From: Phlebiopsis flavidoalba
Taxonomy: Eukaryota > Basidiomycota > Agaricomycetes > Polyporales > Phanerochaetaceae
Reading direction: 5' to 3'
NCBI GenBank assembly: GCA_035772785.1
Contig: JAOCPU010000089.1
Location: 1-64,000 of the forward strand
DNA length: 64,000 bases
The notes beneath the pieces were generated by a model. It worked only from the letters and a program-made list of their open reading frames with translations, searched no databases and was not told the DNA's origin. A program made the translations under genes and the position numbers. Shown one piece after another: positions 56,030 to 64,000 of this stretch (position 1 is its first letter; each line of letters begins with the position of its first letter).

Positions 56030-58200
56030 CATAGTACGGGAATCGGCAGAGCGGGAGGCGGGGGACGGGTAGCCTCTTATGTAGACCGAGCGAAAGGGCA
56101 CTGTTGCAAACAGGATGTGAAGCAGCCGGAGGCCACGCATCCGTACGGGATGATTGGTCCCGATCTATGTCACCCGATTACGACTGTCTGTGAGGAGCCA
56201 CGCCTGCTCGGAAGTCTTCTCAGGATCGCCAGTTAAGACGACAACGTAGCATAAAATAGAAATTGCATGGTTGGGAATCATTCTGGACATGTCTCGCATG
56301 CCGACGCAGATGCATAATTTTGTGACCAAGGGCTCCGCACAGGTTCGTCAATGTCGCGGTGTTGTTGAACCTCCGAAGTACAAGGACTGACCGGCGTGGG
56401 AGAGTGCGCCTAGATGATGCGGTTCAAACCCTACTCATATACGGCAGTCGGAGCCCGGCGAAGGCCCTCAGCGCAACCGTACATATGACACATGGGAGTC
56501 AGTTACGGAGGGGTAATGCTTCTGGCTATGTCTTCGGCTCGGACCGCCATCTACGCGCTCTTGAGAGATCAGTTTCGTTTGCGATTCTCCAACCATTAAG
56601 GATCTAACGCCACGTTTCGCCACTTCTCCAACCAACTCTATACGTAAACCGCAGCACCACTTTCCGCAGAGCACAGGCTCCTAAGCACTCCGGTACAGGA
56701 AACCCCCTGCACAAGGAGTAAAGAAATGGCTCAATTTTCCGTCTTTATCAGCGGTTCGACGGTCGCCGGTCGGTGCCTGGTTTTTTGTAAGCGTAAGCCT
56801 ATGTCCAGATGGATAGCAAACAGATCAACGAACCAACAGAAGAACTTTACATTGACGACAACCTGGGTGTTCCGCGTGTCGAAGGAAGACTAGGCAGAGT
56901 GATCCGGAATCTTAATATGTCCTTGCTGTCCCGGCTGTTCCCCCCATGAACAAGGCCCAGGCACTGATGTATTGCGTCGATATAGATGGGCGCCCGCGCC
57001 CACTGCTCGTGTCAAAGCGAACTACCTACGCCAACGTCAAGCCGACAGAGGGGAAATACCCCAGCTGCACTGCAACGTGAAAGCGTCCTCTGCAATCACT
57101 GCCACCGTGGGAGCAGAAATAGATGCCGTTTCCACCGAGCGCAACGCCTATACATTCCGCACTATATAGCTGATCATTGGAACGTAACAGAAAGGTCCAC
57201 ATACCGAGTTGTTATCATTTCATAGCTCCAGAGCCCCAATCTCAGCCTCAAGGTGAGAGTCGGCTGCCTACTGTGCCGCCTAGAAACCAAGCTGTAAGCG
57301 TCACTGAGCCTTGAAGTAATGCGCTGAAAGCGAAACGTCACCCCGGTTTAAACTGTATGCGATACCAATAACATCCATCACAACGTCAGCATCAAGCAGG
57401 CCTCCAATAAATTCATGTTCGAGAGTCTTGGAAAAAATTATCAGACTTGGTCTTTCCTGCTCTCTGCAGTAGCTTTTACACTTTTGCGGGATTGAGAAGC
57501 ACCATCGTACATCCCTCAAGAGCTCACATTGTTTCCTCTGGTCGCTCTGCGCAATCAAACAACATGGTGGTCAAGTGAAAACTCGGGGTGGCCCTCGCAA
57601 GCGCCGCATCAAAAAGCTTGATCGTTTCCCACACAAATCGTTATCTTATCGCCTCGTGGGAGCTAGGCGCCACAAGTGGCGCGAATTTGCTCGTAGCGGG
57701 TGTGGGCTTCAATGCTCAACACAATTGACCAACTATGAACGATGCGCGGTTGTCACGAGCGCAGCCCTCATTTCTTTCAAGCTATGTTTCTCGCCTAACG
57801 GGCGTGTCTTCCTTATATTAGGACACCACAATGCAGCACAATCGCTTTTGGCGTTCTGGTGAGCTGTCATACCACTAGGTAACTTGCATCAAGGTTCTAA
57901 ATGAACTCAGGGTCAGAACGCACGATATGAGTGCAAGACAGTGTAGGTCACGAAGACCACGAGTTGAGACGGTTGAATTCTCGGAACGCGGCCCACGCAT
58001 GTCCCAGCGGAAAGTCACGGTCTTCGCCGTGAATCAAACAGGATTCTCGCCGACCATCCCTTCCATCCCTTCCACACAGTGCTACTTCACCTTGCACTCT
58101 CGTGCGTGAGCACAGTTATCAGCTGACGGCGGCACCTTGGTCGGCTGTGACAACCTTGGCCATTTGAGACGTAAAACTACCGTGTCAAGGCACCATGATT
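56030..58200. other. No gene recognised
   Basis: Frames at 56359-56607 (plus), 56468-56674 (minus), 56972-57225 (plus), 57301-57558 (minus, 85 codons) and 57575-57862 (plus) have no motifs. The minus frame at 57301-57558 is the most protein-like (AYSLNRGDVSLSAHYFKAQ) but cannot be assigned. The 2 kb may include the promoters of the divergently oriented C2H2 and GH3 genes. Confidence 0.35.
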
Positions 58201-58364
58201 TTCGCCGACAGCAAGTCCGTATGTCTACCAGCTAGTCATAATCTATCCAACTCCAGGCGCAAACGACGGCATGACCACGGCGTTGCGCGACGCTGGAGCT
58301 ATAAGTGCTTTCTTCGACAACGACACTAGCCACGTCACTTTGAACGTCTCCTCCGCCGCGAGCC

Positions 58365-61300
58365 ATGGCTCCCAAGATCTGGCCAGCTTTCCTTTTATCG
58401 GCATTCGTCTCTTTAGGCGATTGCCTTGCTTCCTCGCAAGTCGAAGTTCGCGCACAGATCTTCATTTCTCTGTCCAGCGCACGAGGAACCAACAAGAATG
58501 GCTCGCTTCCTCTTTACAAAAACCCAAATGCGGCTATCGAGGATCGCGTCAACGACCTGTTGCCTCGTATAGACAATCGAAGAAAAGGTCTCTCAGTTGT
58601 AGGTCCGTCTCAGTCATCATGTGTTTGGGTACCTGCTGAACGATATGGCTATAGGATACAAGGTGATATCAATGGGTGGATGAATATGAGCGACCCGTTA
58701 GATGACACGCTGGTCTTTAATCAAAACGGGCCTTGAGCGATGATCTCGCAAAAAGGAGGGGCGATTTGGGCGGGCTATCTTGCGCCGTGGGAAAAGACCT
58801 TGCCTTTGCCATCAAAACAGGACAGAAATACATCATGGAGAACACAACACTTGGCATTCCTGCAATCTTTCAAACGGAGGGTGTGTCCACACCTTAATTG
58901 TTGTACCCCACTCAGCCTGGTTTTATGCCCTATGACCCGGCTGATGTTCCACAGGTCTCCACTGGATGTTCACAGACGTTCTCACGCTGAACGTGCGAAC
59001 GATCTGGCCCTCTCCTCTTCGGTTGTTTGGTCCAGCATCATTCAACACAGATCTTCGTCTAAGGAGGCAGAGCATCCACTATCGTGCGTTGACGAAGCGC
59101 GAAGGTCGGGGCACTTATACAGCGCAGGCCTTTGCACCTGTGCTCGACCTGGTCCACCGACGAGGCTACGATGGGGCCGCGTTTGAGGAGAACTTTGGGC
59201 GAGGACCCCCTTCCTGTAGGCCCTGTATTCGGGCGTCCGAGGCTGTCCCTGACACTTTTCGGTATAGCACCGGAGAAAATGGGCAATGCCTACGTGACGG
59301 TGGCCTGCAGTCTGGCCGACGCAGCAATGCGAGCTCAAAACTGCGGTAGCAAGGATGGCGGCTACGTGCAAACACTTTGCTGCCTTTGGAAGCCGCAAGG
59401 CGGTCTGTGAGTAGTCGACATGCATACGCGGACTAGTATCTCAGTTGCATGCAGGAAACATTGCACAGGTGTCCGGGGGAGAGCGTGAACTGCGCACCAT
59501 GTACTTGAAGCCATTCAATAGGGCGTGTTTGGACAGTTTGTCTATCATGACCGCGTATTCGAGTTACGACGGTATACCGCCATTCGCGAAATAGCCCGTG
59601 AGAGTTTTGTACAGCTTGAGAACAGCGCCATCCCCGCGTGTCTGAATGCAGCTTTTTCTGCAGACCTACTTACGGACATCGTAAGGCCCAGATGTCTGAA
59701 GAGGGAACTCCTATTGACATGGTTTTTGTTTTTTTTTTTTTTTTTTTTTTTTTTGCGTTCTAGCTTCGTAAACGAGTGGGGTTACAAGTATCTCGTTACG
59801 TCCGATGCAGGGTCAGTCGATTTCTCATAACCACACATGGGACTTGTGCGGACAGGGAATGTGCTGCGAGAGCGACCATCGAACAATGGAGACAGCATGG
59901 AGATGGGCGGGGGAACAGCACCTACACGTACCTGACTCTACCAGGTAATACCTCAGACCCGCCCACGTGAGGAAGTCGAAGCTAACTTGTATGTAGACCA
60001 AGTGAAGGCCGGAAACATCAGCGTCAGTTCGATATTGTTGATTGATACGAGACCGTCAAGTTCATAATCAGTTTTGCGAACCAAATTTGCATTAGGCCCT
60101 TTTTCGAAAGTAAGCTTCGCCGCTTCTCACGCGGATGCGCTGCTGAAGCATTCCGTACTGCAGACCCATAACCCATACGATGATTATCTGTCGACGCTGC
60201 GCTGACAAACATCAAAGACAAGAGATCTTTTGCATCAGATCAGTAATGGGAACAAGAAACAATCGTGTTACTCCGAGAACCGTCATAACATTCTGCCTCT
60301 CAGTAAGGAGGGGATCGGCTCTGTGGCCCTGATTGGGCCTCAGGTGGACAGAGTCTCAGTAAGCTCATACGCATATTCGCCCCATGATATTTTCCCACTA
60401 CTCATCACCGGCGCAGTTCGGAGATTATGTGTTTTTCAACGCGTCCCTAAACGGTATCAGTCCGCTGGCCGGTTTCAACCAACTTCTGGCCAAACACTTC
60501 CACGCAGAATCAACTACGCAGAAGGGTGTAAGCTGTGGTCAAACGATGCGTCGGAAATCCCCGCTGCTGTGTCTGCTGCACAAAATCAGATGTGGCAATC
60601 GTGATGGTCGGCACCTGGTCGCTCGACCAGACACTCCTTTTGGACACCGGGGAACCAACGCTACTACCGGAGAACACGTAGACCCTTAAGAAAGGTCCGA
60701 TCTCGGTCTTGTCGGTGGCCCCAAATGGATCTCGTTCAAAGCGGATTTCAGGCGACTGGCAAGCCGACTATAGGTCGTCCTTGTGAGCGGGAAAAGCCGG
60801 TTTTCTGGAAGCCGGCGGTTGCAGAGCCGTGGATTCAAGAGAGTAAGCATCCCAATCATCACAACGTTATTTGTCGTCGCTCAATGCATTCTAGACGTCG
60901 ACGCTGTCATCCAACAATTCTATCCTACGGCGGAGCTCGGCGGTTTGGCACTTGCCGAGCTTATTTTCGGCGATGTGAACCCATCAGGTAGAGTGAGTGC
61001 ACCTCTTGTAACTTGCGTCTCAACTGATAACATGTATTCTCCCTCTTAGGGAAACTCCCAGTTTCGTTCCCTCGCAGCGTTGGGTACCACCCCCGTTTTC
61101 TACAACTATATCAAAGGAAGTCGAGAAGTCCTCTTGACCCTGGAAGGGTGCGACGACAATGGTGCTTTTGATGTTTGGCCATCAGGTGCGTTGGGACACT
61201 CTTGATTTATGCCGGGCGGATAACTCACGGCATTGCGAGTACCGGTAATGGGACAGCGCCCGTCCCTATCTGCTTTAGAGTTTGGACACGGACTAAGCTA

Positions 61301-61851
61301 CACGAACGTTTAATTAGTGAGACGATCGGTCCGCATGCACCATCCTCGATCTAATGCCGTCTTGCATGTCAGCACGGCGCCTTCATCTGTCCAAGAGCAT
61401 CCATCAGCACAATGAGGACTTCTCCGTCACGGCGTCACCGTGTCCACAACAGTGGCAAGTTAGATGAAAAAGAGGTCGTCCAGGTAAGCTATGTCCTTCT
61501 ACTTTGACGCTTCGAACCTCATCCTTTCAGGTATACGCCACCGATCTTGTGAGCTCTGTGGCTACCCCAACATCAAGAGCTGGTTGGGTTCCAGAAGATA
61601 TCATTGGCGTAAGTTATGTATTCATGGCACTGGAACTTTCAACTGATGGATGATATTACAGTGCCGGTGCTTCACAGACAGTGACTATCCCCGTAAAATC
61701 GGAAGCAGTTGGCGGTGTGGGAAACTCAAAAGGAGCATGGGCTGTGGAGCCCGGTCAATTCTTGATCAAAGTCGGGACCAGCGACCAGACGTTTGCCAGC
61801 ACCACGCTTTTACGGTACACTGAAATGACCTTGTTCTCTATGAAGATGTAA
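58365..61851 (+). pseudogene. Secreted GH3 beta-glycosidase, frame-broken
   Basis: Glycoside hydrolase family 3 enzymes remove terminal beta-linked sugars. The start at 58365 gives a signal peptide (MAPKIWPAFLLSAFVSLGDC), then SLPLYKNPNAAIEDRVNDLL, an intron, IQGDINGWMNMSDPLDDTLV, GGAIWAGYLAPWEKT, APVLDLVHR, VSGGERELRTMYLKPFNRAC with MTAYSSYDGIPP, LVTSDAGSVD (nucleophile Asp, about 59793-59822), ILPLSKEGIGSVALIGPQVD, FFNASLNGISPLAGFNQLLA, AIVMVGTWSLDQTLL, ELGGLALAELIFGDVNPSG, and a fibronectin-III-like end with WAVEPGQFLIKVGTSDQTFA; stop 61849-61851. Many single-base breaks, for example ATAG for ATG near 58573. The domain order is complete. Substrate (glucoside or xyloside) is not decidable. 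Confidence 0.85.
59729..59754 (+). repeat. Poly-T tract of 26 in a GH3 intron
   Basis: An uninterrupted run of 26 T lies inside the intron between GACATC|GTAAGG (donor near 59680) and TTCTAG|CTTCG (acceptor at about 59763) of the GH3 gene. It acts as an extreme polypyrimidine tract or is a length-variable microsatellite. Confidence 0.85.
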
Positions 61852-61922
61852 CGTGTCCATGTTAATAAAACATGCTGATGATACAGAGCGTACAGCTCGT
61901 TTTGCAGAGCCCAAACCCCCAA

Positions 61923-63330
61923 TCAAGAACCATCATCCACAGCACAGCAGTCGAAAACGCCAGCCTCAGTGGAGGCGAAAACAGCGTCTTGGATGCTCCA
62001 CATCCGTACGGAACCGTCATCTGAGCACGACAGCATATTTCTGTTGTCGTGCGTGAAGATCACATTCTTGACCTTGTCTTCGTGCCCCTGATACTCCGCG
62101 ATGAGTGCCCCCCGCCGCCCGGTCCCACAGCTTCACGCGCCCATGCCCGCAGAGCCGGAGATGATGTACTTGCTGTTGTTCGAGTACGCGACCGAGTCGA
62201 CGATAGATGGGCGATCGGTGAACACGGTGTGCTGCTGGCCGCTGTAGGAGTCGTTCGTGACGAGCGTGGAGTCGTAGGACCCGCTGATGACTTCCCTGTC
62301 GTCGGGGGAGAACGACACCGCCCAGACGGGACCGGTGTGCTCGTTCAGTGTGACAAGGTGTGCGCGCCGGTCGTTGAGTCCCAGATGCGGGCGCTGTGAT
62401 CCTCCGAGCCAGTGATGACCCGGTCACCGTTCCGCGACAACGCCATGCTCCAGATTTGGCGTCCCCGTGTGGCCCTCCAGCTTCGCGAGAGAAGCTCGCC
62501 CGTCTCCACGCTCCAAACACATCCACGGTGTCGGCACAGGAGACGATGCGGGGTCCATCTTGGACGAAGGCGAGGTGCATGATCTGGGAGCCGTGCTTGA
62601 TAGTGTGTGTGTGAGTAGCTCCTGCGATTTCCGGATCCCAGATCTTCACTGTGTTATCGACTGAGCCAGACGCGAGGCGTTTCCCATTAGGAGAGTAGGA
62701 AAACGGTCCACACATCTCGCCCTCATGGCCATACCAATCTTCCGACTTCGTACGTTTCATCATCGACGTTTGTAGGGATCCCACAGTATGATGCTGGTGT
62801 CAGCGGATCCCGAAGAAGCAATCCGGCGACCGTCTGGAGAGTATGACACAGACCAGACAATGTCCTCATGCTCCCCTACTCCACTTGCGCGTGAGTTGGA
62901 CCCAGTGTGCTCATCCGCCAGAGCCTGACATTGCTATCATCGCATGAGGTGACGAGGAAACTTGGCCGTTTGTCACCTGGTGAGAGCGACACATGGACGA
63001 AACGGCGCAACTCTCGCCCATCGAGATCGATCAACGACATGTGAGGCCAGGGGACGATTGATATTTCAGGGAGGTATTTCCCCTGCAGCAAGTGCCCCTC
63101 GCCCACGATGTCTTTCACGTCCCTTGGCGCGGCCTGGTTATTCCGGAGGGCCGTCACCGTCTCCGCCTGGAGCGTTGTCTGCAGGAGGCGCCTCGGCAGC
63201 AGCGCCTTCTCTCGCGGAGTTCATCATGCGATGAAGTTCTGCACGCCTTCCCTTTTGGATTGCTTCAACCAGTGAAATCGTCCCCCACTAGTCGCGGGGA
63301 AGTCAGTTTATTGATGAGTAGGTGCAGGTA
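61923..63330 (-). pseudogene. WD40-repeat protein, frame-broken
   Basis: WD40 beta-propellers are protein-interaction platforms. The N-terminal part reads EGHLLQGKYLPEISIVPWPH and FVHVSLSPGDKRPSFLVTSC (about 63100-62930). Repeats follow: [20 protein letters not shown] with [29 protein letters not shown] with TVKIWDPE, a repeat with MHLAFVQDGPRIVSCADTVD, one ending HSARIWDSTT, VWAVSFSPDDREVISGSYDS, SVAYSNNSKYIISGS with RVKLWDRA, and NMLSCSDDGSVRMWS. The end is AVDDGS, stop 61923-61925. That makes about seven blades, one propeller. Frame changes fall near 62560, 62340 and 62100. It converges on the GH3 gene with 71 bases between stops. The start was not fixed; the orphan-family gene upstream faces the same way. 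Confidence 0.75.
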
Positions 63331-63479
63331 CATCCCCCCACTCACGTAATCCCATTCTCCACGTCGATAGGAGGCCGATTATCCTGGAACCATGTAATCA
63401 TGTCCTCTGGCCAGTCGGGTCGTACTAGTCGTCCGTTTTCTTTCGTACTGGGGTATTCATTCAGCCTAAGAAGCCTCAC

Positions 63480-64000
63480 TCACGAAGTGACACGTACCAT
63501 CAAAAGGTCATTGATATCTTCCTCACAAGCCACAGCGACGTCTGCATCAGATCGCTGTTATTTCGAATCACATGAGCATGGAACGAAACGAAAATCTGAC
63601 GAGTAGCTCACCGCCAAGATATAGTCGAGAAGAATATCTACGGCGTCCCCGGCCTACAAACAAACCCTGAGTGTGAGGTCTAAGGGGAATATACGAAATT
63701 CTTTACGAGATCCACTGGAACATCAGGGTCGTGCTCGTCTTGGTCGTCTGCTTCGACGGTGATTTGCATAGTATCATCCTCGTCATCTGGTCCGGGGCAG
63801 CTCGTCGTCTCCTGCGGCCGCTTGATCTGGCGAAAGAGTCCCAGACGCCACTTGATTCTGTAGTGTGGCACAAACACACACTGGTCGCACTCGAGTCTTC
63901 TCTCGACTTGCACTGTGCTAGCACTGTCCCCCACGGCTGTGTGTCAGCTGCAGTCCGGAGGTTGTCGCCAGGAGAGGGGAGGGATCGGGCATCGCCACAG
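63480..64000 (-). pseudogene. Orphan-family gene, 3' part, runs off edge
   Basis: The minus strand from the window edge reads RRLECDQCVFVPHYRIKWRL (about 63900-63840), an acidic stretch (PGPDDEDDTMQITVEADDQD) and VPVDLVKNFVYSP, then after an intron or frame change AVDILLDYILA (about 63640-63610) and DADVAVACEEDINDLLM (about 63550-63500). The block order matches the paralogue at 41430-42790, whose N-terminal region is also visible there. The family is uncharacterised in Agaricomycetes. The 5' part lies outside the window. Confidence 0.5.

Overview
The window reads as nuclear DNA of a filamentous basidiomycete, probably a wood- or litter-associated Agaricomycete. Evidence: many short GT-AG introns (about 50-80 nt); F-box/leucine-rich, BTB-like, WD40 and Agaricomycete-type orphan families; microsomal P450 genes; a secreted GH3 glycosidase; and a Helitron with a fused PIF1 helicase. 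Nothing looks bacterial or viral. No CRISPR array, rRNA or convincing tRNA was found. The species is not determinable by eye.

Layout. 1-7.2 kb: one frame-broken autonomous Helitron (HUH Rep, PIF1 helicase, C-terminal Cys/His peptidase-like domain). 7.22-10.06 kb: a 2.8-kb non-coding element flanked by inverted copies of a ~70-bp end and by an identical 10-bp direct repeat; its right half is packed with short perfect hairpins. 10.5-21.2 kb: remnants of F-box/LRR-like genes on both strands, two unassigned gene remnants and one small gene that splices to a clean 121-residue frame. 21.8-27.6 kb: two tandem minus-strand cytochrome P450 genes, both broken. 28-37 kb: GC-rich low-coding DNA, degenerate repeats, a possible DUF6593-like gene and two copies of a ~0.5-kb MITE. 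38-43 kb: an F-box remnant and a remnant of an Agaricomycete orphan family. 45-48 kb: a third P450, plus strand. 48-52 kb: F-box- and BTB-like fragments and a third MITE copy. 52.4-53.8 kb: a nearly intact 2-oxoglutarate/Fe(II) oxygenase gene. 55.0-56.0 kb: an intact seven-exon C2H2 zinc-finger gene. 58.4-61.9 kb: a GH3 glycosidase gene converging on a WD40 gene (61.9-63.3 kb). 63.5-64 kb: the 3' part of a second orphan-family gene that runs off the edge.

Function. P450s, a 2OG oxygenase, a GH3 glycosidase and a small C2H2 factor fit an accessory, rapidly evolving region (oxidative and carbohydrate metabolism plus protein-turnover adaptors). I see no proof of one coordinated cluster.

Caveat. 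Most conserved genes carry frameshifts, and many that I could resolve are single extra bases, often lengthening a short homopolymer. This could be real decay or uncorrected long-read error. The two clean gene models (19.2-19.7 and 55.0-56.0 kb) show that not every locus is affected.
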